In this document: piece by piece, positions 1-8,727 of the stretch
How positions within the stretch are numbered: the stretch's first letter is position 1
Layout: each line of letters opens with the position of its first letter
DNA from: Bin5 sp965116395
GTDB taxonomy: Bacteria > Chloroflexota > Anaerolineae > Caldilineales > Caldilineaceae
Length of the DNA: 64,000 bases
NCBI GenBank assembly: GCA_965116395.1
Contig: OZ220684.1
Coordinates: 1,736,001 to 1,800,000 of the forward strand
Direction of reading: 5' to 3'
Notes under the pieces: model-generated
Told to the model about the DNA's origin: nothing
The model's database searches: none
Seen by the model: the letters and a program-made list of their open reading frames with translations, nothing else
Position numbers and translations under genes: made by a program

Positions 1-779
1 TCCACCAGTTTGCCGGCATACATGACCCCCACCCGGTCCACAAACTGGGCCATGATGCCCATATCATGGCCGACCAGGATCACGGCCGCCCCGACCTCTT
101 CCTGGACGTGGCGCAAGGTCTCCATAACCTGCATTTGCACCACAACGTCGAGCGCGCTGGTCGGCTCATCGGCGATGATCACCTGGGGGCGCAGGCTGAT
201 GGCCATGGCGATACAGACCCGCTGCTTCATCCCGCCGCTCAGTTCGTGCGGGTACATGCCGGCCACCTGCGGCTCCAGCCCTACCCGCGCCAGCAGATCA
301 TGCACATAGTCATCCTGTTCGCGCCGGCCCATCTTCGCCGCGTTCGCGCCGTTGTCAGCCCCGCCGGACCCGGCGGCGGCGTGATCTTTCATGCCGTCGA
401 GCAGTTGACGCCTGATACGGGTTACGGGATTGAGGGAGTTCATGGAACCTTGCGCCACCAGCGCGATCCCTGCCAGACGCATCTTCCGCATCTCTTCGCC
501 GGAGAGCGCCAACACATCCTGTCCGTCCAGCCAGATTTGACCGGATTCGATCCGTCCGGGCGGTTTTATCATGCGCAGCAGAGCCATCGCCAACGTGGTC
601 TTGCCCGAGCCGGACTCTCCGACCAGGCCGAAGCGCTCTCCCGCCTCCAGGTTGAAGCTGACGTCGTCGACTGCCCGCACCACGCCGCCGGGCGTATCAA
701 AATAGACCCGCAGGTTGCGCACTTGCAGCGTAGCTGAAGGCGCTCCCGCTTCGCCATTTGGACGAGGTTGCGGCGTCAT
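1..779 (-). CDS. Dpp/Opp-type ABC transporter ATP-binding protein (3' end outside window)
   Basis: Cytoplasmic ATPase that powers import by a peptide/nickel/oligosaccharide-class (Dpp/Opp) ABC transporter. About 259 residues are visible and the gene continues past the left edge. The Walker A GESGSGKT lies at residues 54-61. The signature LSGGMKQR, Walker B VIIADEPTSALD and switch motif VGHD follow in the right order. The ATG overlaps the upstream permease stop as ATGA, so the two genes are translationally coupled. It is the last visible gene of an operon running binding protein, DppB-like, DppC-like, then this ATPase. A second (DppF-like) ATPase would be expected just outside the window. The family is certain; the substrate cannot be read from the sequence. 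Confidence 0.93.
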   Translation of the reverse strand, partial: MTPQPRPNGEAGAPSATLQVRNLRVYFDTPGGVVRAVDDVSFNLEAGERFGLVGESGSGKTTLAMALLRMIKPPGRIESGQIWLDGQDVLALSGEEMRKMRLAGIALVAQGSMNSLNPVTRIRRQLLDGMKDHAAAGSGGADNGANAAKMGRREQDDYVHDLLARVGLEPQVAGMYPHELSGGMKQRVCIAMAISLRPQVIIADEPTSALDVVVQMQVMETLRHVQEEVGAAVILVGHDMGIMAQFVDRVGVMYAGKLV

Positions 780-1675
780 ACGCTTCTCCTCAACCTGGGA
801 TTCGCCAACTCATCCATGCCGACGGAAGTCAGGTAGAGAGCGATAAAGATCAGGACAATGATCACCACGGGCACTGACCACCACCACCAGTATCCTCCGA
901 GCACACCGGCATGGAGGATGACCCAGTAGATCGTCATGCCCAGGGTCGGGTGGGAGGTCGGCCCGAGCCCGAGGGCTTCCATGCCGATTGTGGCCAGGAT
1001 GGCGGAAGCGGTGGTGTTGACGAGGTTGGCGACAATAAAGGGGATGAGGTTGGGCATGAGTTCGCGGAATATGATCTCGTAGCCGCGCATGCCGGACATG
1101 CGCGCCACATCGACATAGGCGCGCTCCTTGAGCGAGAGGACCTGCGAGCGAATTGTGCGGGTGGGCCACAGCCAGGCGGTGGCGGCCACAATCAGGGACA
1201 TTTCGGTCGGGTTAACGCCTCTGAGGGCGATTGCGATCAGGATCAGAATCAGGATGCTGGGAATGGTCAGGCCTACGTCCACGACCAGACGGATGACAGC
1301 GTCGATGATGCCGCCGTAGTAGGCGCCGGCGAAGGCCAGCAGGCAGGCGAAGGCCACGCCCAACACGCCGGCAAGCAGACCGACCCGCAACGTGAGCGGC
1401 GTGCCCACGATCATGACCGCCAGCAGATCCCGGCCCACCTTATCGGTACCAAATGGGTATTCGGCAGAGGGTGATTGGAAGGGGGGCGTGGAAAGAGGCG
1501 AGGCGTCTTCGATGTTGACAAGCAGCCGGCCGCCGACAGAAAAGAGCAGAAGAACCAGAATCAGACTCAGCCCAAAAGCGAGGGGCGGGTTGCGGCGCAG
1601 GTAGCCCAGCGCCTCAAGGAACGGCGAAGGCGTGTTCAGGCGCGCTTCCTGATTGCTATCTGAGCGCACAGTCAT
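776..1675 (-). CDS. Dpp/Opp-type ABC transporter permease, DppC-like
   Basis: Inner-membrane permease of 299 residues. A cytoplasmic N-terminus of about 30 residues leads into TM1 (LAFGLSLILVLLLFSVGG). The conserved YPFGTDKVGRDLLAVM motif of OppC/DppC proteins follows, then five more hydrophobic segments with the ATPase-coupling loop around ARMSGMRGYEIIFRELMPN. The length is normal for DppC. The ATG directly abuts the TAA of the upstream DppB-like gene and the 3' end overlaps the downstream ATPase by 4 bp, so this is a tightly coupled operon. It should pair with the DppB-like protein as a heterodimeric channel. Confidence 0.95.
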   Translation of the reverse strand: MTVRSDSNQEARLNTPSPFLEALGYLRRNPPLAFGLSLILVLLLFSVGGRLLVNIEDASPLSTPPFQSPSAEYPFGTDKVGRDLLAVMIVGTPLTLRVGLLAGVLGVAFACLLAFAGAYYGGIIDAVIRLVVDVGLTIPSILILILIAIALRGVNPTEMSLIVAATAWLWPTRTIRSQVLSLKERAYVDVARMSGMRGYEIIFRELMPNLIPFIVANLVNTTASAILATIGMEALGLGPTSHPTLGMTIYWVILHAGVLGGYWWWWSVPVVIIVLIFIALYLTSVGMDELANPRLRRSV

Positions 1676-2680
1676 TTAAGTCTGCCTTCTGATGCGTGGA
1701 TCCAGCATCGGCAAGGTCAGGTCCAGGATCAGAGTGGTGGTGGCGAGCGTGAGGATGATCGTCAATACGATCCCTTGGATGACGGGATAGTCTACGCCTT
1801 TGATCGAGTTGAAGAGCACGGTGCCGATGCCGGGGAAGCCGAACACCACCTCGACCAGGAGCCCGCCGGAAAAGACATAACCCATGGCCAGAGCCAGCGA
1901 GGTAATCTGGGGCAGAATCGCGTTTCGCAGCCCGTAGTCGAGGAAGAGACGGCTGCTCTTGATACCTTTGGCTTCGGCCAGGGTCATGTAATCTTCGCCC
2001 TCAACGGTGACCATCATGCCGCGCATGGCGATGGCCCAGAAGCCCAGGCTCGACAGAAGGATAGATAACGCGGGCAGGATGGAATGCTCGAGGGCTTCGA
2101 GGAAAAAACGCCAACTCACGCTGGGGATGGTGCCGATGCGATAGCCGCCATGCCCGGGAAACCAACGCAACTCAAAGGCAAAGACAAAGAGCATGATTAG
2201 CCCTAAGAGATAGTAGGGGATGGCGGCCATGGTCATGATAGGCGGGGCCAGGGAGCGGAGCCAGAGAGGCGCGCGCGTCCAGGCGACGAGCGCGCCAAAG
2301 AGGGTTCCGAATACAAAGGAAAGCAGCGTTGTCATGGTCAGGAGACCGATTGTCCAGAGCAGCGCCTCACGCAGGATATCCTTGACAGTTTTGGGGTAGA
2401 ATGCGATCGAATGACCCAGGTCGAAGCGGGCCATGTCGCCCAGATAGGTGAGGTACTGCTGCCAGAGGGGCTTATCCAGGCCGAACTTGGCGTTGTAGAC
2501 CTCGACCATCTTCTCTTTGCCCTTTCCCCAGGCGCTGCCCGACTGCACCTGTTTGATCATGCGTTCGCGGATCGGATCCTGACCGGACAGCCGCGGCAGA
2601 AAGAAGTTCACTGTCGCGGCTGTCAACACAATCAGGAGGAAAAAGACGATTCGTTTAAGGAGATAGACGGCGGCCCACAT
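1676..2680 (-). CDS. Dpp/Opp-type ABC transporter permease, DppB-like
   Basis: Inner-membrane permease of 334 residues from the chosen start, beginning MWAAVYLLKRIVFF, the usual DppB N-terminus (one TM followed by a periplasmic region containing DPIRERM). The binding-protein-dependent transport domain fills the C-terminal two thirds, with the coupling loop near YMTLAEAKGIKSSRLFLDYGLRNAILP. An in-frame start at 2749 is rejected because it would add 23 residues translated from a strong intergenic hairpin. The gene lies between the solute-binding protein gene and the DppC-like gene in one operon. Confidence 0.94.
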   Translation of the reverse strand: MWAAVYLLKRIVFFLLIVLTAATVNFFLPRLSGQDPIRERMIKQVQSGSAWGKGKEKMVEVYNAKFGLDKPLWQQYLTYLGDMARFDLGHSIAFYPKTVKDILREALLWTIGLLTMTTLLSFVFGTLFGALVAWTRAPLWLRSLAPPIMTMAAIPYYLLGLIMLFVFAFELRWFPGHGGYRIGTIPSVSWRFFLEALEHSILPALSILLSSLGFWAIAMRGMMVTVEGEDYMTLAEAKGIKSSRLFLDYGLRNAILPQITSLALAMGYVFSGGLLVEVVFGFPGIGTVLFNSIKGVDYPVIQGIVLTIILTLATTTLILDLTLPMLDPRIRRQT

Positions 2681-2715
2681 CGGCAAACCCCAGTGTCTAG
2701 TGGATGGTGATTCGC

Positions 2716-2747
2716 GGCTAGCAGCGCCGTTAGCGGCGCCGCTAGCC
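2716..2747. repeat. Strong stem-loop between binding-protein and permease genes
   Basis: The arms GGCTAGC-A-GCGCC and GGCGC-C-GCTAGCC pair around a short GTTAGC-type loop, with a single A-C mismatch. The element begins 9 nt after the stop codon of the binding-protein gene and ends before the DppB-like start. Stem-loops at this place in transporter operons commonly stabilise the upstream binding-protein mRNA or cut read-through into the permeases. That role is inferred here from position only. Confidence 0.6.
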
Positions 2748-2755
2748 ACTTTGCA

Positions 2756-4573
2756 CTATTGCGCCGGTTCAAGATGAAGCAGGACCAGGTGGAAGCCGAG
2801 CAACTGGGGCGCTTCGTTAACATACTCGCCATCCTTACTGTCAACGGTCGGCCAGTTCTCCCAGTAGGTCTGATTCATCGCCATGTTGTGTTTCCAGTTG
2901 AACAGCATGACCGAAGGCAACTCGGGCAGCCAGATCTCCATCGCCTGGCGGAAGAGCGTCTTCATGGTCTCGGTATCATCTGGATGCACCTGTGACATTG
3001 CCAACACGATTTCGTCGAAATCGGTGTTGCACCAGAGCGACTGGTTCGAGGCCCAGTTGGAGGCCGGGCCGCCTTCTTTGCCGCAGGTGTAGAGGTTCAA
3101 CGCTTCGTAAGGTTCCTTCAGGCTGCCGGTATGGCCGGCGGGGAAGGCGGTATGCGTCTTGGAGACGAAGCGGTCCCAAGCGTCTGGCGGCGTTGTCAGT
3201 TCGGCATCGATCCCGCCGCGTTTCAGCTGCTCGACCAGAACCTCGGCGGGCGCGTTCCAGGCAAACCAGGACTCAAGCGGCACTTTGATGGTGTCGCCAT
3301 TGGCGTCCGCCCACATGCCGTCGCCATTCTTGCTATAGCCGGCCGCCTCGAGATGCTCTGCGGCTTTATCGGGGTTGTATTCGTTGGTATCGTACTGTTC
3401 GAGCAGGTCGGAGATCGAATCGGTGTACTGTTCCAGGCCGGGATACGGCGGGTAGGGCATTGGGTTGGGGCTGGTCAGGCCCTCGTAGGCGACGTCCGCG
3501 ATCTGCTGCCGGTCGATCAAGTAGGAGATCCCCCAGCGCACGTCAGCGTTGTCATAGGGGGGCTTCTCGTTGTTCAGCCACAGGGCTTGTGCCCACCAGT
3601 CCACATAGCCGTAGGGGGCCTGGCGACCGTAGTGGGCGGTGACCTTCTCATTCCGTTCCACCGCCAGCCGAATCGAAGCGCCCTGCAACTCGGTAATATC
3701 GATCTGGTTGCTGGTAACAAGCTCGATCAGGCGCGACTGATCGGTGCCGCCGACGACAAACATGACGCGTTCCATGTTTAGTGCGTCGGTCAGGCCGGAC
3801 TCAACCGCCCACCAGTCGTCGCGGCGGTCGAACATCTTCTGTTGCGGCGATGAATAGACCACCTTGAGGGGGCCGGTTGTGACGGGCCAGCCCTTCTCGA
3901 TGTCGTAGTGGGTGAAGGTGGCCCAGTCCTGGCCTTCGAAGATATGCTTGGGCATGATGGGGAAGGCGCCCGAGTCCCACTTCCAGACGAAGAAACGGTC
4001 GTGGTAGCGGGGGAAGGAGAAGTTCAGGGTGATGAGGACGGTGTGGTCGTCCACCGCGACCGCCTCTTTGGTGTACTGCTGAACTTCGTTGCCGAAGCGG
4101 ACCTCACCGCCGATTTCGATCAGGTGATTGAGGGTATAGACCACGTCATGGGCAGTGAAGGGCGTGCCATCGCTCCACATTACCTCCGGCCGCAGGGAGA
4201 TGGTCAACTCGGTGAAGTCGTCATTGTAGTCAAAGCTCTTGGCCTGCCACATGACCGTCTCGTCTCTGAAAGCGTTCCAGTAGGCCATGCCTTCATAGAT
4301 GACGTTGAGGCCGCGCTGGTAGTCGCCGCCGATGGCAAAGGGCGTGTAGATTTCCGACTCTTCAAACTCATCGCTGCCCCACCAGCCGACGATCAACGTG
4401 CCCTCTCTGGGAACATCTTTGACGCCTTCCGCGCTGGTTGTGTCTGCGTCCGGTTCGGACATCTCTTCAGAGGCAGGCGCGGCTTCCTGAGCACAGGCGA
4501 CTGCCAGGAGAGCCACCAAAGCCAATAGTACAACGATCCTCAAATGCTCGCGGAACTTCCTGCGCTTTTCCAT
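2756..4573 (-). CDS. Extracellular solute-binding protein, family 5 (DppA/OppA-like lipoprotein)
   Basis: Substrate receptor of the Dpp/Opp-class transporter encoded downstream, 605 residues. The N-terminus is a lipoprotein signal (MEKRRKFREHL, hydrophobic IVVLLALVALLAV, lipobox Cys in VAC). An acidic Ser/Glu-rich linker follows, then the SBP_bac_5 fold with recognisable pieces such as LRPEVMWSDGTPFTAHDVVYTLN and WGISYLIDRQQIADVAYEG. ATG 4573 is chosen because GGGAGGAACAGGAA lies just upstream; an in-frame extension to 4681 lacks this. Family 5 includes receptors for peptides, nickel, opines and oligosaccharides. The absence of peptidase neighbours leaves the ligand open. Confidence 0.94.
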   Translation of the reverse strand: MEKRRKFREHLRIVVLLALVALLAVACAQEAAPASEEMSEPDADTTSAEGVKDVPREGTLIVGWWGSDEFEESEIYTPFAIGGDYQRGLNVIYEGMAYWNAFRDETVMWQAKSFDYNDDFTELTISLRPEVMWSDGTPFTAHDVVYTLNHLIEIGGEVRFGNEVQQYTKEAVAVDDHTVLITLNFSFPRYHDRFFVWKWDSGAFPIMPKHIFEGQDWATFTHYDIEKGWPVTTGPLKVVYSSPQQKMFDRRDDWWAVESGLTDALNMERVMFVVGGTDQSRLIELVTSNQIDITELQGASIRLAVERNEKVTAHYGRQAPYGYVDWWAQALWLNNEKPPYDNADVRWGISYLIDRQQIADVAYEGLTSPNPMPYPPYPGLEQYTDSISDLLEQYDTNEYNPDKAAEHLEAAGYSKNGDGMWADANGDTIKVPLESWFAWNAPAEVLVEQLKRGGIDAELTTPPDAWDRFVSKTHTAFPAGHTGSLKEPYEALNLYTCGKEGGPASNWASNQSLWCNTDFDEIVLAMSQVHPDDTETMKTLFRQAMEIWLPELPSVMLFNWKHNMAMNQTYWENWPTVDSKDGEYVNEAPQLLGFHLVLLHLEPAQ

Positions 4574-4769
4574 TTCCTGTTCCTCCCTGTGGCCTGAATG
4601 AATGTGTTCGATTGCGCCCCTACTCGAAAAGGACGCGGAATGGGTAGTCGCTACGCGCTGGATTCGCTGACACTGCGGCACTGTCGATGGAATATATGGT
4701 TTTGTGGGACATGAGTGAAATGGGAATTCAGGAAGGTCGGACAGTTCCCAAAAGACAATTATTCACTCT

Positions 4770-4798
4770 ATTTTAGCTGAGAGAGGGCAGCGGAACAA
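4770..4798 (-). promoter_or_regulatory. Candidate sigma70-type promoter for the first transporter operon
   Basis: On the minus strand TTGTTC (-35) and TAAAAT (-10) are separated by 17 nt. The predicted start of transcription would leave a leader of about 190 nt before the binding-protein ATG at 4573. It is the best promoter-like pair in the 433-nt gap between 4574 and 5006. Nothing else recognisable is seen in that gap. No transcript data support it. Confidence 0.35.
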
Positions 4799-5006
4799 AC
4801 GCAAAAAATCGACCTTGATAGGGCGGTTCCGACCACATCTGACATTCCTGTCGGAGCGACCGATCTACTCCCTGTGCCAACCGGGGATGTCCTTATACTT
4901 TGAGGATATTGTAGGCGAATCCGTATCTGCCGGCGGCGGCTTCTTTCTGCCTGCGTTCATCATCAGACGAGGATGTCTGATGCGCTCCATAGATCGGGGT
5001 CAGGGG

Positions 5007-5432
5007 TCAGCGATGGTCATCGCTTTCGATCACGTACTGCCAGCCGCCGGCAACCCATCGTGCGCGCTGTCGTTGCAATCCTTTCAGCAGGACATGGCGT
5101 GATTCGGCGCTGTCAACCAGGTCGCTTTTTTCAAAATACTGCGTGAGTTGGTCCAACCGGTGCAAACAATCCTTGTGCCCGCGCCGGCCAGTCCGTTCAA
5201 TTTCGGCTTCAGTTCCAAAGTTCAGCCGAAGGGTCTCGATTCTTTGTCGGTACGGCGCCGCCCAGGCTTCGGGAACGCGCTCATCATTGACAATAGTTTC
5301 TGCGGCTCGAACGTTGGCTTCAACTCCCTGGCTGAAACGAATTGCCAATCGACGCACCAACTTGATCATCAAGTACACAAACAGTCCGACACCCGCAACC
5401 CACAGCGCTGTCCAGAAGAGAAGCGCATCCAT
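5007..5432 (-). CDS. Small membrane-anchored protein of unknown function
   Basis: 141 residues. One N-terminal TM segment (residues about 4-24, LLFWTALWVAGVGLFVYLMI) is followed by a basic stop-transfer (KLVRRLAIR) and a soluble, charged, helical-looking region of about 110 residues. No catalytic motif or known domain is recognised. ATG 5432 is supported by GGTGGAG seven nt upstream. It is the last gene of the second transporter operon, 98 nt after the DppF-like ATPase. Co-transcription is plausible but a link to transport is unproven. Confidence 0.6.
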   Translation of the reverse strand: MDALLFWTALWVAGVGLFVYLMIKLVRRLAIRFSQGVEANVRAAETIVNDERVPEAWAAPYRQRIETLRLNFGTEAEIERTGRRGHKDCLHRLDQLTQYFEKSDLVDSAESRHVLLKGLQRQRARWVAGGWQYVIESDDHR

Positions 5433-5530
5433 ACATTTACTCCACCACCCGGATCAACGCCACAGCCACTCTTCCTTTGCCTGGGCGCTTGTCTCGATAC
5501 CTGCGTAGCAGCAGGAACCGACAGCAGGAG

Positions 5531-6562
5531 TCACCACTGGCTCTCCTCTTCCAAATCTTCCACTCCTTGAAGCGTCAGCTCCTCGGCAAAATGACAGGCT
5601 ACGTGATGACCCGGACCGCTCTCCAGAAGTGGGGGTATATCCTCCTGACAGATCTGCTGGGCGTACTTGCAGCGGGGATGAAAGTAGCAACCGGAAGGCG
5701 GGTTGGCCGGGCTGGGCACTTCACCCTCCAGCGTGATTTCGTCCAGTAAGGAATCAGGATCAGGACTCGGTATTGCGGATAGAAGGGCTTCAGTATATGG
5801 ATGTTTGGGATTCAGGAAGAGCTCTTCCGTCTCCGCCTGCTCCACGATCTTGCCGACATACATGACGGCAACCTGATCGGAGATATATTGGATGACGCTG
5901 AGGTCGTGGGCGATGAACAGATAGGTGAGGCTGAATTCCGCCTGCAGATCCTGCAGCAGGTTCAGAATCTGGGCCTGGACCGAAACGTCCAGGGCTGAAA
6001 CAGGTTCATCACAGACGATCAGGCTGGGATGCAGGCTCAAGGCGCGGGCAATGCCGATACGCTGGCGCTGACCGCCGCTGAAGGCGTGCGGATAGCGTTT
6101 GAGATACTTGACGTCGAGGCCGACCAGGTCGACCAGTTGACGCACCCGCTGCTCCAAGTCCTCACCCTTGGCGAGCTTGTTCACCCGCAGCGGCTCGCCG
6201 ACGATGTCGAGAATGGTCTTGCGCGGATCGAGGCTGGCATACGGGTCCTGAAAGACCATCTGCATATGGCGGCGGGTGGCGCGCAACTCTTTAGCGTCGA
6301 GGCCGGTGATGTCGGCTTCGCGGCCATCGATACGCAGCAGCACCTGTCCTTCTGTCGGTTCAATCGCGCGAATTACGCAGCGGCCCAGGGTCGTCTTGCC
6401 GCAGCCTGACTCACCGACCAGCCCCAGGGTCTTGCCGGCGGGAATGCTCAGGCTTACGTCGTCGACGGCGCGCACCTGGCCAATCACCCGGCGCAACAGG
6501 CCCTTTTCGATGGGAAAATACTTTTTGAGGTTATGTACTTCGAGTAGGTTGCTCGTTTCCAT
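5531..6562 (-). CDS. Dpp/Opp-type ABC transporter ATP-binding protein, DppF/OppF-like
   Basis: Cytoplasmic ATPase, 343 residues, with Walker A GESGCGKT, signature FSGGQRQR, Walker B IVCDEPVSALD, and the OppF-type C-terminal extension (CYFHPRCKYAQQICQE) in which spaced cysteines bind an Fe-S cluster or metal in studied members. It pairs with the DppD-like ATPase encoded 17 nt upstream. The last residues (LTLQGVEDLEEESQW) are an acidic tail. It belongs to the second, complete transporter of this window. Confidence 0.95.
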   Translation of the reverse strand: METSNLLEVHNLKKYFPIEKGLLRRVIGQVRAVDDVSLSIPAGKTLGLVGESGCGKTTLGRCVIRAIEPTEGQVLLRIDGREADITGLDAKELRATRRHMQMVFQDPYASLDPRKTILDIVGEPLRVNKLAKGEDLEQRVRQLVDLVGLDVKYLKRYPHAFSGGQRQRIGIARALSLHPSLIVCDEPVSALDVSVQAQILNLLQDLQAEFSLTYLFIAHDLSVIQYISDQVAVMYVGKIVEQAETEELFLNPKHPYTEALLSAIPSPDPDSLLDEITLEGEVPSPANPPSGCYFHPRCKYAQQICQEDIPPLLESGPGHHVACHFAEELTLQGVEDLEEESQW

Positions 6563-6579
6563 AGCAGTTATTCATGTTG

Positions 6580-7572
6580 TTATTCATAGAGGATACAGCG
6601 CACCGAATGCCCCGACGCAATTTCCAGAAAATCGGGCACTTTTTCATCGCAACGGCCAGGGATGAACTGGGTACAGCGGTCGGCAAATGGGCAGATATCG
6701 GGCGGGTCGAGGGGGACGGGGACAATGCCTTCGATCGCTTCCAGACGGACCCGGGCCCTGCGTCCTGTCCTGGGAATGGAGCGCAGCAGGGCTTGGGTGT
6801 ATGGATGTTTGGGCGTGCGGAAAATCTGTCGGACACTGCCGTATTCGACCACGCGGCCCAGGTACATCACCGCGACGTCGTCGGCCATATTGGCTATCAC
6901 GCCCAGATCATGGGTGATGAACATGATCGACATGCCCATCTCGGCCTGAAGCCCCTTCATCAGACGTAGAATCTGGGCCTGAATGGTGACATCGAGCGCG
7001 GTCGTCGGTTCATCGGCGATGAGGAGCTTGGGCGTGAGCACCAGGGCCATGGCAATCATGGCCCGTTGCCGCATGCCGCCCGATAACTGATGCGGATAGG
7101 CGTCGACACGTTCTTCAGGAATTGGAATGCCAACCAGCTTCAACAGCTCAACTGCGTGGGCACGCGCCTCGGCTTTGGGCACATCGTCATGGACCAAAAT
7201 GGCTTCCATGATCTGCTCGCCAACGGTATGCACGGGCGAAAAGGCGGTCATCGGCTCCTGAAAGATCATCGAGATGTCGCGGCCGCGAATGTCGCGGATC
7301 GCCCGTCCCGACGGGGCCAGCGCGGCCAGATCGATGACCTCGCCATTCTTGTGCAGCAGAATCTCCCCCGTCATCTGTGCAAAGTCAGGCACAATGCGCA
7401 GGATTGACTGCGCAGTGACGCTCTTGCCGCAGCCCGATTCACCTACGACACCGAGGGTGCGGTTCTTGTGAATCGTGAGCGATACACCGTTGACAGCTTT
7501 CAACATGCCCTCTTCCAGGGGAAAGAAGGTATGCAGATCTCTGATTTCCAGAACCGGCTCTTGCTTTTCCAT
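6580..7572 (-). CDS. Dpp/Opp-type ABC transporter ATP-binding protein, DppD/OppD-like
   Basis: Cytoplasmic ATPase, 330 residues, with Walker A GESGCGKS, signature LSGGMRQR, Walker B LLIADEPTTALD and H-switch THDLG. The OppD-type C-terminal oligo_HPY region carries ICPFADRCTQFIPGRC, again with paired cysteines. It starts 5 nt after the upstream permease stop. Forms the heteromeric ATPase with the DppF-like partner downstream. Unambiguous family; substrate unknown. Confidence 0.95.
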   Translation of the reverse strand: MEKQEPVLEIRDLHTFFPLEEGMLKAVNGVSLTIHKNRTLGVVGESGCGKSVTAQSILRIVPDFAQMTGEILLHKNGEVIDLAALAPSGRAIRDIRGRDISMIFQEPMTAFSPVHTVGEQIMEAILVHDDVPKAEARAHAVELLKLVGIPIPEERVDAYPHQLSGGMRQRAMIAMALVLTPKLLIADEPTTALDVTIQAQILRLMKGLQAEMGMSIMFITHDLGVIANMADDVAVMYLGRVVEYGSVRQIFRTPKHPYTQALLRSIPRTGRRARVRLEAIEGIVPVPLDPPDICPFADRCTQFIPGRCDEKVPDFLEIASGHSVRCILYE

Positions 7573-7577
7573 TGCCG

Positions 7578-8726
7578 CTACTTGTAGGGGTCGGCGGCAT
7601 CACGCAGGCCGTCGCCGATAAAGTTAAACAGAAGCACTGTCAGGATCACAAGCAGACCAGGAATGAGCATCCAGGGCTGCACTGCCACGCTGCGGACATT
7701 CTGCGCATCTTTCAACAGCGTGCCCCAACTGACCGCCGGCGCACGAATGCCCAGCCCCAGGAAGCTGAGCGCGGTTTCTCCCAGGATCATGTTGGGGATG
7801 GCCAGGGTGAGATGGACGATGAGATAGCTCATAAATCCCGGCAGCAGATGTTCAACGATAATCTGCATATCGGTGGAACCGGCGACTTTGGCCGCGATCA
7901 CAAAGTCCGATTCGCGCAGCTCAAGCAGCTTGCCGCGTACAACCCGCGCCAACCCGGCCCAGCCGATAATGGACAGAATGATGGTGATCGAGAAATATAT
8001 TTTGACCGGCGACCAGCCCGGGGGCACAGCGGCACTGAGCGCCATCCACAGCGGTATCGTGGGAATGATGATCACGAACTCGATCACACGCTGGATCAAC
8101 ATGTCGGTCGTCCCTCCAAAATAGCCGGAGATGCCGCCCAGGAGACAACCAAGGATGAAGCTGATTGAAACCCCAACCAGCCCAACGGAGAGACTGACCT
8201 GGGCCCCCGCCAATGTCCGAGAAAAAAGATCGCGCCCGAGCATATCGGTTCCAAATAGGAAGATCACGCCTCCTTCCTCGGGCAGAAAGAAATGGAAGTC
8301 GAGCGGGAAAAGCCCTAAGAACCGATAAGACTCGCCCTTCTGGAAAAAACGAATGCGAAAAATCTGGGAGGTGTCTTCCGTATACACGCGGGTGAAGGAA
8401 TCAAAGTCGATTTCTCCTTCCAGCCCATATACAAAAGGGCCCCGGAATCGACCTTCACTATCAAAGAGGTGAATGCTGGAGGGAGGGGCGCTTAGAAAAT
8501 CATCATGTTTCGTCAAGCGGCCATACGGGACCCACAATTGATACGTTATCGCCAAGAAATAAAGTAGGGCCAGTAAGGCAGTAGAAATCACAGCCAAGCG
8601 GTGTCTTTTGAACTTGCGCCACATCAGTTGCCACTGTGAAGCCAGGAAGTAGCGCTCTTCGGCCGTGACCCCGGCCGCCTGTGTCCCGACTACGCTTGAA
8701 ACACCGGTTGTTACGTCGGTTGACAT
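7578..8726 (-). CDS. Dpp/Opp-type ABC transporter permease, DppC-like with large periplasmic insertion
   Basis: Inner-membrane permease, 382 residues. After TM1 (VISTALLALLYFLAITYQLWV) there is an insertion of about 100 residues (HDDFLSAPPSSIHLFDSEG to FLLP-type segments) before the standard FLFGTDMLGRDLFSRTL motif and five TM segments. The longer form is known among OppC-like permeases but is about 80 residues longer than the other DppC of this window. ATG 8726 lies one nt after the upstream stop and has GGAAAGGCTTGAG before it. The coupling loop is seen at KVAGSTDMQIIVEHLLPGFM. Confidence 0.92.
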   Translation of the reverse strand: MSTDVTTGVSSVVGTQAAGVTAEERYFLASQWQLMWRKFKRHRLAVISTALLALLYFLAITYQLWVPYGRLTKHDDFLSAPPSSIHLFDSEGRFRGPFVYGLEGEIDFDSFTRVYTEDTSQIFRIRFFQKGESYRFLGLFPLDFHFFLPEEGGVIFLFGTDMLGRDLFSRTLAGAQVSLSVGLVGVSISFILGCLLGGISGYFGGTTDMLIQRVIEFVIIIPTIPLWMALSAAVPPGWSPVKIYFSITIILSIIGWAGLARVVRGKLLELRESDFVIAAKVAGSTDMQIIVEHLLPGFMSYLIVHLTLAIPNMILGETALSFLGLGIRAPAVSWGTLLKDAQNVRSVAVQPWMLIPGLLVILTVLLFNFIGDGLRDAADPYK

Positions 8727-8727
8727 C

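Noticed and set aside
66..737. Plus-strand open frame of ~223 codons
   Set aside because: Antisense to the ABC ATPase gene, whose minus-strand frame shows all ATPase motifs; the plus frame has no family resemblance.
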